From the NCBI GenBank assembly GCA_900073065.1, contig FJOG01000001.1, positions 1,644,439-1,708,438 of the forward strand: 64,000 nt of DNA, written 5' to 3'. Origin of the DNA: Phialocephala subalpina (Eukaryota > Ascomycota > Leotiomycetes > Helotiales > Mollisiaceae). Of this stretch, positions 1 to 14,214 are shown piece after piece. The notes beneath the pieces were generated by a model. The model was not told the origin of the DNA. It did not search any database and saw only the letters and a program-made list of their open reading frames with translations. Position numbers and translations under genes: made by a program. Position 1 is the first letter of the stretch, and every line of letters starts with the position of its first letter.

Positions 1-1331
1 GAACTGAAGAAGCACATTGACCGCATCCGAAAAGACTACGAGAAGGACCTCAAGGCTGAACTTATGGCTGATCGTCAGCGAGCCACAGCTGTCTATCTGA
101 TCGACAAGTTCGCTCTGCGTGCCGGAAATGAGAAGGACGCCGAGAATGAAGCAGAAACAGTTGGTTGCTGCTCTCTCAAGTACGAGCATGTCACTCTCAA
201 ACCCCCAAATACCGTCATCTTCGATTTCCTTGGAAAGGATAGCATTCGGTTCTACGATGAAGTAGTTGTCGAGGAGCAGGTTTTCAAGAACTTGAAGATC
301 TTCAAGAAGTCTCCAAAGAAGGAGGGTGACGATATCTTTGACCGTCTCAATGTAAGTGCGACTACTCTAATGCAAATCCGCCTTCTAACAAAATCTCAGA
401 CCACACAACTCAATAAGCACTTGACGAACTATATGCCTGGTCTCAGTGCCAAGGTTTTCCGTACCTACAACGCTTCATTCACAATGTCAACTCTGCTGAA
501 GGGGCTGAAGAACCAGAACATTTCTATGCAGGAGAAGGTCAAGCTCTACAACGACTGCAATAGAAAGGTCGCTATTCTTTGTAACCACAAGCGTACCGTT
601 GGTGCCAGCCATGAAGCGGCAATGGAGAAGATGACAGATAGGGTAAATATTGCGCACATTTACTTATTGCACTTGCTCACAAGATATACAGATCAAGGGC
701 CTCCAATACCAGCAGTGGCGTATCAAGCAGATGATTCTCGATGTTGACCCGAAGCAGAAGAAGAAGAAGGGCGCTGAATGGTTCGAGCTTGATGAGGATC
801 TCGACGAAGCCTGGATTCTTGAACATCAAGCTTTCCTTGTGAAGCAAGAACGAGAAAAGATCGAGAAGAAGTTCGCCAAGGAGAACGAAAAACTTCTTGC
901 TGATGGGCAAAAGGAGATGAAGGCAAAGGAGCTTACCGAGAGACTTGAAGTCGCGGATGATCTCGAGAAGAAATTCAAGAAGGAGAACAAGTCCAAGAAG
1001 GTCGAGGCTGAGGGTAAAGGCGCATCGGCTGAGAAATTCGAGGCCAACATCAAGAAGCTGGATGACCGCATTGCAACTATGAGACTTCAAGCTGAAGACC
1101 GAGAGGGCAACAAGGAGGTTGCGCTCGGTACCAGTAAGATCGTAAGTAAAGAGGTAGTTTTGTTTTGGATCTTGACTAACTGTGTTTTAGAACTATATCG
1201 ATCCTCGTCTCACTGTGGTCTTTGCGAAGAAGTTCGAGGTCCCCATCGAAAAGTTCTTCTCCAAGACGCTCCGAGACAAGTTCACATGGGCCATCGAGTC
1301 GATTGAAGATGAAGACGACTGGGAGTTCTGA
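1..1331 (+). CDS. TOP1: DNA topoisomerase I (type IB), 3' part
   Basis: The gene enters from the left edge, in frame from base 1. Exons: <1-351, 400-642, 692-1141, 1191-1331. The product is the catalytic core and C-terminus of eukaryotic topoisomerase I, which relaxes supercoils in the nucleus through a 3'-phosphotyrosine intermediate. The core motifs [25 protein letters not shown] and [12 protein letters not shown] are present. A long Lys/Glu-rich linker follows (about 760-1080). The last exon opens with NYIDPRL, which carries the catalytic tyrosine (codon 1194-1196), and the protein ends in a short acidic tail. Three introns of 48-49 nt have GTAAGT/GTAAAT donors. The N-terminal domain is outside the window. 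Family identity is certain; exon borders rest on frame closure. Confidence 0.96.
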
Positions 1332-1900
1332 GCAATCAACTCGCCTATCCATTCATTTCTCGTTGCGCCTATTCCGACACTCACTGAACATTCGTATCAG
1401 TGTTTACCTACCTACCAACTTTATTTCATTCATTCAGGTTTGACGTTGCATTTACATGGAGGAGCATGGAGGCCAAAATCGCATCATTTAGCGTTTAGGG
1501 GGGTTCAATTTGGAGAGAGACTTTAAGGAGGATCGACAGGATAAGATTTCCCAGAACCATGGAGATTCAGGATGTGCTTTTGTGCTCTGAACTCCCGGTT
1601 GCTGCTGCTTGTCCATCGATGTCCTTTGGAGGCAGTTCCGCGAGGTTCAGTTCTCCGTCTTCTCATCGCTTCTTAGAGCGACCCTACACGATAGTAAGAT
1701 ATGCCACGAATAGATGCACATACATAGTCGAGAAAAATAGAAATCCCATAAAACACGTAAAACACATCCACTGAATTGTCCAAGCCCTTTGAAATTGTGA
1801 CCCCTGTAGATTTAGCCCCACACGTGCAATCAAGCTCCGAGCTCCTTCTCGAACCACTTCCTCTCAGTTTGCTTCCTCCAACACAACACTCAATGTCACC
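1332..1900. other. intergenic, TOP1 3' flank and COQ6 promoter
   Basis: No supported gene. The first part is the TOP1 3' untranslated region. A CACGTG hexamer at 1821-1826 lies 75 bp before the COQ6 start. ORFs here are short and overlap on both strands. Confidence 0.6.
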
Positions 1901-3446
1901 ATGAATCCAATGGCACAAGCTCTCCGTTCGCGCCAGCTCGGTGTCTACGTCTGCACCGCCTGTTCCCGTCAATTGCGGCGGCAACGAAGAAGCTATGCCG
2001 CCACAGCAGCCAAAACACCAGACATCTATGATGTTGTCTGCATTGGTGGCGGTCCTGCTGGATTGAGTTTGCTTGCTGCTCTACGTATTTCCCCCAAATC
2101 ATACCAAATCATACATCTCACAATAATCAGATTAAATACTGATAAGACAAACAGGCTCATCGCCCGCCACTTCAAACCTCAAAGTCGCTCTCATCGAATC
2201 CCAGGATCTCAGCAAGACTCGCGATTTTACTTTACCGAAAACAGAGTTCTCGAATAGATGTAGCTCCCTCACTCCCTCCTCTGTCAGTTTCCTAGACAGT
2301 ATCGGAGCTTGGAAACTTGTCAAACAAGAAAGGGTACAGCCATATCAGGAAATGCAAGTCTGGGATGGGGTTTCGGGAGCTAGAATCGAATTCGATTGGC
2401 CGGCTGAAGGGAAGGGAAAGACGATTGCTTTCATGAATGAGAATCTCAACTTGACGTCGGGACTATTGAAGAGGGTTGAGGAGTTAGGGGACGTGGAGGT
2501 TTTTGATAAGCAGAGAGTTGCGGATATTGGTTTAGGAGAGGAAACTGAAGAAGGGGATTTGAGGGGATGGCCGATCGTGAAGTTGGATGGGGGGAGGGAG
2601 GTAGTTGCTAGGTTATTGGTGGGAGCGGATGGAGTGAATAGTCCTGTGAGGCAGTTTGCGGGGATCGGATCAAAGGGATGGGATTATGGGAGGTATGGAG
2701 TGGTGGCTACGTTAGAGTTGGAGGGGAGTGGATGGGGAGGTGAAGATTTGAAGACTGCATATCAGAGATTCTTGCCTACGGGGCCGGTGGCTATGCTTCC
2801 TATGCCAGGGAATTATTCGACGTTGGTTTGGTCCACGACTCCGGAGTTGGCAGCAGTTTTGAAGAGCTTGAGTCCGAAGGACTTTATAGCTATGGTCAAT
2901 GCTGCGTTTAGGTTGTCGCCGACGGATCTGGCGTTCTTGCATACGCAGACTGAGGGGCAGGCAGATGAAGTCGCTTGGCGAACACAGCATACGGATTTTG
3001 ATGCTTCAAGGATACCTCAACAAGTCATCGGTGTTCAAGAAGGAAGTGTAGCATCATTTCCTTTAAAGCTTCGACACGCAGATACCTACATCGGCGAACG
3101 CGTAGCACTCGTCGGAGACGCAGCACACACCATCCATCCCCTCGCCGGCCAAGGACTAAATCAAGGACAAGGAGATGTCGAAAGTCTGGTAAAGACTATC
3201 GAATATGCCGTTACTCATGGACAGGATATTGGTGTCCAGATGTCGCTGGAATCATACAATGCGGAGAGATATGCGGCGAACAATATGATGCTTGGTGTCT
3301 GCGATAAGATCCATAAGTTGTATGCGGTGGAGAGCGGACCTCTGGTTCCACTAAGGAGTTTGGGGCTGAGGGCTGTGAATGCGTTGGGTCCGTTGAAGCA
3401 GTTCTTCATGTCGCAGGCTTCGGGCACTGGTGCGAAGATACTATAG
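1901..3446 (+). CDS. COQ6: COQ6-type ubiquinone biosynthesis monooxygenase
   Basis: Two exons, 1901-2084 and 2155-3446, give a 491-residue protein, normal for the family. The product is a flavin monooxygenase that hydroxylates the ubiquinone ring on the matrix face of the mitochondrial inner membrane. The first 35 or so residues are Arg/Ser/Ala-rich with no acidic residues, as in a mitochondrial presequence. Motifs: the FAD-binding GGGPAG just before the intron, DGVNSPVR in the middle (DG motif), and GDAAHTIHPLAGQGLNQG near the C-terminus (second FAD motif). The 70-nt intron splits an Arg codon; exon 2 then reads SSPATSNLKVALIE, the second strand of the FAD fold. The large exon uses many G-rich codons but the frame is clean. 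Confidence 0.93.
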
Positions 3447-5132
3447 AGTTCAGAGTTCACACTATAGTTAAGTGTAATATATTATCATGACACGAGAAAT
3501 ATAAGATATGCATGAGCATTGACGATGGCGGTGGCGACAATCGCGGAGAAAAGATTGCGTTCAGTCGTCTGAATCTCTGTGCTTTTTCAGGGGAAAGGGG
3601 GAAGGAGCGCAAACTGAGCTGATCCCTTGAGATGAATCCTCTTATGCACAGATATATTTGGCATCATTGCGAATTTGCGGACATCATGATCTTCAGGATC
3701 TTCTTGCGTCAATGCAAAAAGGAAGATGTGCATTTCAAAGTCATCTGGGAGAGTTGCTGAGCTGATATTCCAGAGATGAAGAGGGCTTGGTAACCAATCT
3801 ACAGTACATGAACGGACGGAAGTACAGATGGCCATATAAACTTGAGATGTGATAAGACGTAAATAGTTATCATTATGGCCCAGAGACGCAGTAGAGCGGG
3901 CGTCGTGGAGTCGCTCGGAGCCGTCAACGGTGCGGTACTTGGAAGTCCCCTGAAGAACATGTGGTCCATGCCCTTCTCACAGCAAGAGGAAGGTTGGATT
4001 GCTGTCTCAGCGCTCAGACTTGGGCAACGGAACTTCTTCAACTGCGATGCGACTGAGTAATTCACTCAGATGGAGTCTGGCCATGCGAGCGAAACAACCC
4101 ATCCGAAACACTTCTACTTTCTAAACATCCCCAATGGATAGAGTTTGCCTGTCAGCAAGGAGTCTGAACTCAAGTACCAGGCCGGTCCGCCGTCTTCCGC
4201 TAATTGTCTTCATCCGTTGTCTCTGTCTCTGTCTCTGGATGTTGTACGAGTATTCATAAAAACAAAATTATACATAGGTTGACGTGCAGAAGGAAGCACA
4301 CCCACCCTCTCGAGCCTCTCTCACGACTTGTGTATCACTATGCAAGTTGGGCGTTTTATGGTCATCGAGCCCTGCCCTTCCATGCAGCCGTCACCACGAC
4401 ACATCTCAACTCTTCGGACGAACCACACAGCTCAACTCGCAGCTGACTCGACATCGCATCATTCGAACGGCGCGGACCTTAGGAACCTCGGGCAATTGGT
4501 GACGGTGTGGAGAGAACGGCGAGCGCACAGATGTTCTCAGACGTTGGGAAGCAGGAGAAGCGGTGCGTGCAGGGCCCATCATCAACGCCTTCAACCACTG
4601 GCAGGGCAGAGAAACAGAGAATAGCATGGGAGAGTGCAAGGGAGCAGGGAGAGCCACCACCAACGGGACACCACAAGGTCCATCTCATCCATGCACTGGC
4701 CGTGGGTGGCTCGAATGTTTCGTTTCTCTCGGGCACAGGACTGTTGCACCTCCACATTTGGCCGATCTCCATGAGAATTTTCTGCGAGATGAGCCCTCGT
4801 GGGCCTTTTTCATGCTCTCCAACTCACCCAAGCCATGGAGGGGTCTTCCTTCCCCCATTGTCAGATAGGGACCGATGTGCAGCCAGGGTAGTAATATCCC
4901 TTGTAATCCCTAACAAAATGTGTGAATGCACGCTCGAGTGAGAGGGGGCTGGTCAGTGTGGTGAAGGAAAAACGCTGGGACATTATTTGCTTCTTCTTCT
5001 TCTTCTTCTTCTCTTATAACCTCCTCATGCATCCAGAAGGCTTTATGTTTCTGCTCTGTTTTCGATTTCGTGAGATCGGTCTAATTACCCGCGCGCCGTC
5101 TATAATTCGTTTTCTGATCCAGAGCTGCAGCT
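3447..5132. other. intergenic region, no gene recognised
   Basis: About 1.7 kb between COQ6 and the next gene. Several short ORFs overlap on both strands (for example around 4204-4941), but none has a recognisable domain or consistent splice sites. A CTT trinucleotide run lies at about 4990-5012, and the segment is probably a long 5' leader of the downstream gene. Confidence 0.5.
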
Positions 5133-6770
5133 ATGGCCAACTCAAGCTGCCGTCGTCGTTCCTCTCAATATTCTCTCTTTCCAAACTGCACTTCGCCTCC
5201 AACGGAACCCAGTATTATTACAAACAGCAGGAAGTCTCTAAGTCGAAATTCATCAGTATCTTCTGCTTCGTCCGACCGGCCACGGAAGTCTGCAGATCTA
5301 CCCTTGCGAGATTTCAAGACAGCTACAAACGACGAGGACAATAACATTGATCCTACCGAGAACGGCAAACAACAATCGAAACAATCTGACAAGATGGCGC
5401 GGCTAATTTCTCTCAAACCCGAGGCTGTGCCTGCTACGAATTCGAATACAAATCTGCCATCGCCTTCCTTCTTGTCGAAATCCTCCTCAATTACTTCGTT
5501 TATGCCCGAGTCGCCAATTTTGCCAATATCACCAGGCTCACCGATTTCACCAAAATCGCAGCCAAAGTCACAACCACAACCAAAACCAAGACCACAATCG
5601 AGACCACGGCCAGGACCTGTCACTGATCTCACGATATTACCGTATACACAAGACGAGTGGAAGAAAGTCACGGAGGAAGTAAAGATCCTGTACTCGAAAG
5701 GACAATATAAGCACTGCAGTATGCGCTGCAAGCAAATTCTAGACAACATCAAGGACCCAGTAAGTCCCTTCGCCTCCACATCCTCCCAATTCCACCTTTC
5801 TAACAACAAGCAGCACAAGGCCCACTCTCTCTACCAAATCTACCTCTCATTCTTCGCTGCCTCTTCCCTGGAAATGACAGCTAGCACCCTCCACAACCAC
5901 TCCAGCTCCAAACTCCCCCTCTTCCAAGAGTCCCTCTTCTTCTACCTTCAAGCGCAATCTAGTATCGATTTCGTGTCATTCCAACATTCTCACTACTCGA
6001 CCGCTTCGATCACCTCTTCCGTCCGATCATCTGTCGACTCTGTTTTCTCGAGCCCCGCAAACTCGGCGCGTTCATCATTGGCGAGCTCACCCACTGATGA
6101 GATTTTACCTGTTGTTCATAAACGGACTATTTCTGCTTCATCTTCTTTTTCGAGTTTGAATTCGAGAACAACAGGAAGAAGACATAAGAAGAAAGTTTCG
6201 TTTTCGATTGATATCAACCCCTCACCTGCCAACTCGGATTCAGAACCAGAGTTGCCACTGCTACCAAATAGCGCCGCGATCTCATCTTCATTACTGGATT
6301 CTTTCCCCGCTCCACCGAGCCAACTAGATCCTAGCATTACGAGCACAAAAGACCTCCAGATCCAACCTCGCTCTATCTCACCGACTCAAGACAACCTCAG
6401 CGTTTACCTCCTAACCCAATCCCTATCCCGCTACCGCTCTCACCTCCGCGATCTCTCAACCCAACTCCAATACCACATCTCCAGCATCCACTCCCAGATC
6501 TCCCAACTTTCTCAAGTCCGAAAGAGCCGGCGATCAGCACTTCCTAGCCAGTTTACCGGATTCGAGAAACGAGAGTTTGGAGTCGGGTTGGGGATCGGGT
6601 TTGGGAGTATGGGAATGGAAGGTGTAAGTAGAGAAGAAATTCTGAAAGTTGAACTCCAGGAACGGATTCGAAGACTGAAGGAAAATGGGTGGAGGAGGGA
6701 ACGGTTTAATGGTGAACGGTATCAATTACTTTGCGAACGAGCTTTAGGAGAAGCTGCTGGTGGTGTCTAA
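5133..6770 (+). CDS. Ser-rich protein with TPR-like helical segment
   Basis: Unassigned function. An ORF of 545 codons contains a likely 54-nt intron (5760-5813, GTAAGT donor, CAG acceptor). Because 54 is a multiple of three the frame stays open through it; removing it gives 527 residues and joins NIKDP directly to HKAHSLYQIYLSF. The first 165 residues are low-complexity, rich in Ser and Pro, with a Pro/Gln/Lys/Arg run near 140-165. Residues about 170-290 (after splicing) look like paired amphipathic helices (EEVKILYSKGQYKHCSMRCKQIL), as in TPR-type repeats. A second Ser-rich linker follows, then a helical C-terminus with Arg/Glu-rich heptads. It resembles conserved fungal hypothetical proteins rather than any characterised enzyme. 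Confidence 0.75.
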   Translation: MANSSCRRRSSQYSLFPNCTSPPTEPSIITNSRKSLSRNSSVSSASSDRPRKSADLPLRDFKTATNDEDNNIDPTENGKQQSKQSDKMARLISLKPEAVPATNSNTNLPSPSFLSKSSSITSFMPESPILPISPGSPISPKSQPKSQPQPKPRPQSRPRPGPVTDLTILPYTQDEWKKVTEEVKILYSKGQYKHCSMRCKQILDNIKDPVSPFASTSSQFHLSNNKQHKAHSLYQIYLSFFAASSLEMTASTLHNHSSSKLPLFQESLFFYLQAQSSIDFVSFQHSHYSTASITSSVRSSVDSVFSSPANSARSSLASSPTDEILPVVHKRTISASSSFSSLNSRTTGRRHKKKVSFSIDINPSPANSDSEPELPLLPNSAAISSSLLDSFPAPPSQLDPSITSTKDLQIQPRSISPTQDNLSVYLLTQSLSRYRSHLRDLSTQLQYHISSIHSQISQLSQVRKSRRSALPSQFTGFEKREFGVGLGIGFGSMGMEGVSREEILKVELQERIRRLKENGWRRERFNGERYQLLCERALGEAAGGV

Positions 6771-7533
6771 CTTACTCTTCTATTTTATTTTATTTGTTTG
6801 GGGAAGAGGGCTTAGATGAGATAAGAGAGATGAGATGGTATTGTATGAGATATGAGAAGATGGCATATGGTGGATTTAGCGTTTCCCCCCCCTTTTTTTT
6901 GGACATTTCGACACTTCGATAACTTCGACATTTTCTTTCTCCAACACTTCCACACAGACTCGACATTCTGTATTTTTCTTAGGGTTTGGTTGCATAGTTC
7001 GGGGGCATGTTTATGTATGTATGTATGTATGTATGGGATACGGCCGGCTAATGAACGATTTGAATATGATACTATGTTAATATAAGATTAAGATCACAAT
7101 TTGAACCAAGACGAAACTGGAATCCATATCCTCGATTTTCCATACATCAATGGCAGTGCCAGTCTCCAATCTCCAATCTACATGCGACTATCTAATTTAG
7201 TGCAACACTGCATATTAGTGTTCTATTTCTTGTCTCTTCTACCTCTTGATGGGCTCGCTCGGAGCCGAGACGAGTAAGAGATGAGAGGATTTGAGAGTAA
7301 CGTTACAGCAGACGACGTGCAACACCGTACGTATGATTGGAAGTCATTTTGGGATCGAGGGTTTGTATCCATATTCATGATTTTCATTCCATCCAGTCTC
7401 CAGCCAGACCATTCTGGCAGTTCAAAGGTCGCACGCAATGATCAAGAGGCTAACTAACGTAAAAGCAACGCACGCAGCCCTTTTCGGGTATCGAATTCCA
7501 CAACCAACTTTCCAGTAAATACAGAAACCCAAT
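6771..7533. other. convergent intergenic region with ATGT microsatellite
   Basis: 3' flanks of two convergent genes. A tetranucleotide ATGT run of about six units lies near 7010-7034, and short C and T homopolymers lie near 6886-6900. No gene seen. Confidence 0.6.
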
Positions 7534-9171
<1,638 letters not shown>

Positions 9172-9991
9172 CGTGACTGCCTTTTTTGGTTCTCGAACTC
9201 AATTGCAGTTTTCGTAAATGGTTCTTGCCAATATTGAACACAAAGTCAGCGTGGTTCACGCACGCGCTCGAGTTCAACGGTTTAGATTCGGAGAGGAGGC
9301 GCAATGTTGTTGTCGTATGGTGGGGCTGAGCTGGCGAAGAGCTGAGTCGCTATGATTCAACAGCCGTCGTAAGGCCGCAATGCTTCTTCAAGTCTCGAGT
9401 GAAGGTTTGTTAAGGAAGATGGGTGTAGCTTTTGTCGTGCAGATAAAATAAAGGTTAGATCCTCGCAGGACTGCAGTCAGTCACTGGTCTGCCTTACGAT
9501 TCAGCAGCAGTCAGCCGCAGCAGGAGGCAGGGCTGGAGGGGCTGTGGCTTAGGAGGTCCTAATTATTTCAGGGGCATGGTGCAGATCAACACGTGAAGTC
9601 CTTCAAGAGCGGCCGACGTTCTTTGAATATTCCTCAAAGTTGCAATCAATAGCTACAATCAGAGAGCGGGAGTTGACAATAGACAACCACCCGAGATTTT
9701 CTGTTTCCATATGCAACTTCTTGATCTGGGAATCCGCTCTTTCTTCATCTGAAAATGCTGCCTAACACACAACTCTATCGATAAGGACTCGGCCGCATTT
9801 TAGCATCCAAACCTGGCCCCCCTCCTGCAGTACAACTTCCTCAGTAAACTTTCAGATCCGGCACTCCATAAATTCTCTCTTTTCTTCAGCTGGTACTTCC
9901 CAAAGCCACCAGAAGCAAGATCGGGTCTTACAGTCCTACTCAAGGAAGACCATCACACGTTCCCGAACAGTACACAGAATCACCCGGCAAG
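9172..9991. promoter_or_regulatory. divergent promoter region, kinase and E2 genes
   Basis: 820 bp between two divergently transcribed genes. No coding potential seen. Pyrimidine-rich stretches precede the E2 start, and one CACGTG lies at 9590-9595. Confidence 0.5.
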
Positions 9992-10616
9992 ATGGCATTC
10001 GCAACGAAACGTCTGGGCAAGGAGCTTACCAAGGTACGTCCAAACACTCTCGCAGACCATGAAGACGTTCCTAACCTTTCTATTCAGCTTCATGGAAGTT
10101 TACCACCTGGAATCGAGCTCGTGAGCGCAGAAGGCTTCGAAGAATGGCTCCTAGATATTAAGGTCCTCGACGCGAACCCACTCTACCTCAACCAGACATA
10201 CCGATTAAAGTTCAAGTTCAGCCCTTCATACCCTATTGGTACGCAGCTTCCCCTCTTCTACTTCATCGTTGCACACTACGGAGTCATATGATTTCCACCT
10301 GCTTCCATTTTTTCAAATCCTGAAACCTAGCTCTGACTCTTATACAGAACCACCAGAAGTCACTTTCGTGAACACCAAGGACCGACCGATTCCTATGCAT
10401 CCACACATCTACTCCAACGGAATTATCTGTCTCGACCTCCTCGGTTCGCAGGGGTGGACACCTATACAGAATGTGGAGAGCATATGCATGAGTCTACAGT
10501 CCATGTTGACAGGCAACACCAAGAATGAGAGACCAGAAGGAGATCAACTATTCGTGGCCAATAATAGGAGACGACCACGGGATATCGATTTCTATTACCA
10601 CGATAACACGGTATGA
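9992..10616 (+). CDS. ubiquitin-conjugating enzyme E2, UBE2W/Ubc16 type
   Basis: Exons 9992-10033, 10088-10238 and 10348-10616 give 153 residues, the size of human UBE2W (151). The UBC fold is complete: an N-terminal helix (KRLGKELTK), the segment FKFSPSYPI, the PPEVTF strand, and the active-site region HPHIYSNGIICLDLL, with the catalytic cysteine at residue 92. The Trp-Thr-Pro after the active site (QGWTPI) and the C-terminal RPRDIDFYYHDNTV match the UBE2W class, which in animals ubiquitinates protein N-termini; that activity is not shown here. Both introns keep frame. Confidence 0.93.
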
Positions 10617-11925
10617 GGCTTTGGACCCGGGAAGGTCAGAGAGGGCGTTTAAGCTAGGCATGGTTACAGGGTTTGGTTGGAGATGTTTATAGTGGATAGC
10701 CTGGGCGCTTTGAGATGGATGGCATTATAGCGTGGCGTTACGGAATCTTCTCCTAGCGAGTGTGACTTTTGAAATTGTAGATCATATGCGGCGTTGATTT
10801 GAGGGGACATCTCTGAGTCGAATTTGAAAGAATTCCTCCCTCTTGACAAATCTGCCGAAGTATCTCTCAAGGCTGTATCCAATTTGTTTTCCGACGTCCG
10901 AAGTGACAATACTACAATCTGCCCTTACGTTTAGTTGGAAAGTTCCACCAAAGCAAGAAGTCAAATGCCCTGGTGCGTCTACTTTGCTCGCTTTCTGAGG
11001 CCCTTTGGACTCAAATCTAATACATTCCAATTGGAAAGTCTGCCAAGCCAGCTCTCAGTCAGCGAGCTCTTGGAATTCAAATGTCCCACACACCTACGGT
11101 CTAAGCACTCCGTAACTGGTTCATCTTGGAACTGGAACCGAGATGATTCAGGAATACCAGTAAAGCTCCGATTCACTTGCTGATTCCGGAGGACTAAGTT
11201 GTGGTATAGCAGGTTGAAGTCTCACAATTAGAAGAAGTTACTTGAGAACTTGAAGCCAACACAAACTCTAATTACTTTCTATAGAAGCAAACTAAACACC
11301 TCCAACCCATAATCGAACCAAACTCCAGGCTGCCTCGGGGTATCCTTGAAACTAGACCAACCCCAGAAGCTCCGAGGGTCCCAGCAACAGACAGAAAACG
11401 AGAAGTTTGGGTGTCTTCACATCAAACGCCAAATTGTAGCAAATGCAATATCCAGACTGCGTACTTTAACACCCCCAAGCTATTCTTGTGCCAATTTGTA
11501 CTTGAGGTTCATTGACCTTCGAGTGATTCCATCGAGTAGACGTATACAATAACCTCGGAACTCGCGTGGGTATTTAGACTACGAATTTGACTTACTATGG
11601 CTTTAAAGTATATGATAGGATAGGAAGGGGAAGGAAGTGAGAATACAAGGCCAGTAGAGGTATAGCCGCAGAGGAGGTAGAGGAAGGAGATCGAGGCGTG
11701 CAACAACTCTTGGATGAATGACCTACGTCCGTCGGGACATTGAAGCATGGCAATAGCTAAGCGTTCTGTATGTAGGCAGGCAGGGGACGTGATGGTGGCC
11801 ATAGCATTGCATTCGTCTATAATGTTCCCGATCCCCAAGGTCTTTTTGAGTATATCCCCCGACCAACGCCTCCAACAATGCTATGCTTCAAAAAATGTAC
11901 ACCGAAAGTCCCCAGAAACCACGGA
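10617..11925. other. intergenic region, no gene recognised
   Basis: 1.3 kb between the E2 gene and the 3' end of the histidyl-tRNA synthetase gene. Small ORFs on both strands overlap each other and lack domains or consistent splice sites. Nothing else seen. Confidence 0.5.
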
Positions 11926-14006
11926 CTATGAGGCAGGGGCAGTTCCAATAGCTTCTTGCGAAAGTGATGACTCCTCTGCTGGCTTCTCCGTCTCTGGTAC
12001 TGAAGCTTCGGCATCCTTCAATTGTACCTCCTCCAGCTGGCCTTTGATACCATCCACGACCTTCAATCCTTCGGCTGACGTGAAAGATCCGGTCACCTTC
12101 GAGAATGTCTCCAGACGACGCTTCACTTCTGGTACGATGTCTGACAGGTTGACCAACACTCCTTCTTTCTCCGGGTGACCTTCGGGAAGACCCATTTGCT
12201 TGACCTTGACCTTGCCTTGCTTTATCTCATCTGGCCCGACGATGATGCCAAAGGGTACACCGGTTAACTCGGCGGCTTTGAACTGCTTGTCCAGCTTCGG
12301 CTTCACCTTTTCCTGGAACTCGGCCTAGAAATCTGGTATTAGCACACTTGCCAATTTGAATGACCCTTGTTAGGTGGGATATTGGTAGACATACCTTGAT
12401 TCCAGCTCGCCTCAACGTCTTGTAGATCTTCATACGATCCTTGAGGTTACCATCTGCTTCCCTGCCGCCAAGCGCCATGACAAATACATCTACCTCGTTT
12501 CCTCGGACTTTGGGGGCGTTCTTGTCTGCCTCCAGCCTGGCCTTGGTGATGGCGAAGATCCGCTCCACTCCGAAGGAGATTCCGACGCAGGGGATTTGCT
12601 TCTTCCCCGAGAACATGCCCACCTACAGCGGATTCAGCAAACCTACTTATGGGAGAGTTGCATTCAATGTTCCAGGAGATCCGGGACATTTAAATCAGGC
12701 AAATGGGAGTTCTGAAAGGTGGCACTTACAAGATTGTCATATCGTCCACCAGCCGCAACACTGCCATAACCAACAGTAGGATCTGAGGACCGGTCTTCGT
12801 CAAAGTCCGCGCCAGCCTTGGACTTTGACGGCTTCTTTGAGGGTTTCGGAGGCGCCCCTGTCGTTACAGATGTTGGAGCCAGTGGTGCTGAACCTTCAGT
12901 AATGACCTCGTAGATAACCCCTGTATAGTAGTCAAGTCCACGTGCCAGACTTAAATCGAAAGAGATAGAGCCTAAAACGTCTAAGTTCTCGAGGTACTCG
13001 AAGAGAAGCTCCATATCTGCCATTCCTGCTTTCATGGATTCGTTGGCCGCGAGCGCCGGGTCGTCTTTGAGTGTTTGGAGCAGAGCCCTCCCTCCCTTCT
13101 GGACCACATATTCTCCAATCTTATCTGCGACTTCCGCCGCCAGACCTTTCTCCTCTGTCATCTCTTTGCGTACTTCCTCCCATGGCAGCTTGTCCAACTT
13201 GTCTACCGCGGATGATATTGTGCGAATCTTGTCTGCTGGTACCCCGCATACCTCGAAGATGCCATCAAGAATCTTTCTGTGGTTGAGTTTGACTGTGTAT
13301 TGTCCCTTCCATCCTAGATTATCGAATACTTCAGTTGTAATGCTGAGAATTAACGCGTCGGGGATCATAGGGTCGTATGTTCCGGCAATATCGAAATCGC
13401 ATTGCCAGAATTCACGCATTCTACCTTTGGTCATTGCTGGCTGATCTCGTCTGTGGACTTTGCCGATAACATAGCGCTTGATTTGCGTGACATCTTGGTT
13501 CATAGCCAGCCATCTTGCGAACGGAACAGTGTGGTCATATCTTAGCGAGCATAACTCTCCTCCTTGGTCCGCAAGGTCGTAGATGAGTTTGCTGTCTTCG
13601 CCGTATTTGCCAGACAGGATTTCCTTTAATTCGAAGTCTGGTGTATCAATTGTGACTCCTCCATTACCCTTGAAGACATCAATGGTCGTTGAGAAGATCT
13701 TGTCCCTGATTGCCATATCCTTTGGGCCAACTGAACCAGAAATCAGTCCAAGACAATCCAGGCGTACTTGTCTAACTTACAATCTCTCGTTCCCTTTGGG
13801 ACTTTCACCTCAATTTTCTGGCCTTTGGGCGCCATGTTGAGGTCGAGGTCGAGGTCGAGGTCTCTCTCTTTTCGCCTCGCCGTCACAGCGAAATTTCGTG
13901 GATTTACAATATCCCAAGCGCGTGGAGAGATTTGAAATGCTCTTCTGGTGGGTAAAATTCGTAGTGATCTCGCAGGCCTTAGTAGTGGTATCTGAGCAGT
14001 CCTCAT
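11926..14006 (-). CDS. HTS1: histidyl-tRNA synthetase (class II)
   Basis: Exons on the minus strand: 14006-13781, 13730-12730, 12622-12395, 12324-11926; 617 residues from the first Met. It charges tRNA-His. Diagnostic motifs: [12 protein letters not shown] (motif 2), the histidine-binding RGLDYYTG, and GGRYDNLV joined across an intron to [21 protein letters not shown] (motif 3). The C-terminal 130 residues are the anticodon-binding domain ([22 protein letters not shown]). The first 57 residues are basic with no acidic cluster until a DLDLDLDL run, and look like a mitochondrial presequence. A second Met (13835, [10 protein letters not shown]) starts the conserved body, so one gene may supply both the cytosol and mitochondria, as known for yeast HTS1. 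The neighbouring VPS33 starts 208 bp away, divergently. Confidence 0.95.
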
Positions 14007-14214
14007 TCAAATTCACTACTGAAGTAGTCGTTGCGTCGTCAAAAGTTCGAAAAATTCTGAGTCATTGGTGGGAGGGCTCGACGAGGCTGAATGTTTTTCT
14101 GGCATTAGCCAGTTCTCGCTAGCCGGCCCGCATCTTAGCGCATCTTCAGAACCCACTTTGCAGTGTTCCTCCTCACTTCAAACCTCTTCAGCCGCAGCCC
14201 GCATGTAGCTCACC
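14007..14214. promoter_or_regulatory. short bidirectional promoter HTS1/VPS33
   Basis: 208 bp separate the two divergent start codons, so the core promoters must share this interval. No specific operator motif is identified. Confidence 0.6.

Noticed and set aside
4204..4941. Cluster of 80-144 codon ORFs before the TPR-like gene
   Set aside because: All three forward frames and the reverse strand are open together in this low-stop DNA; no protein features.
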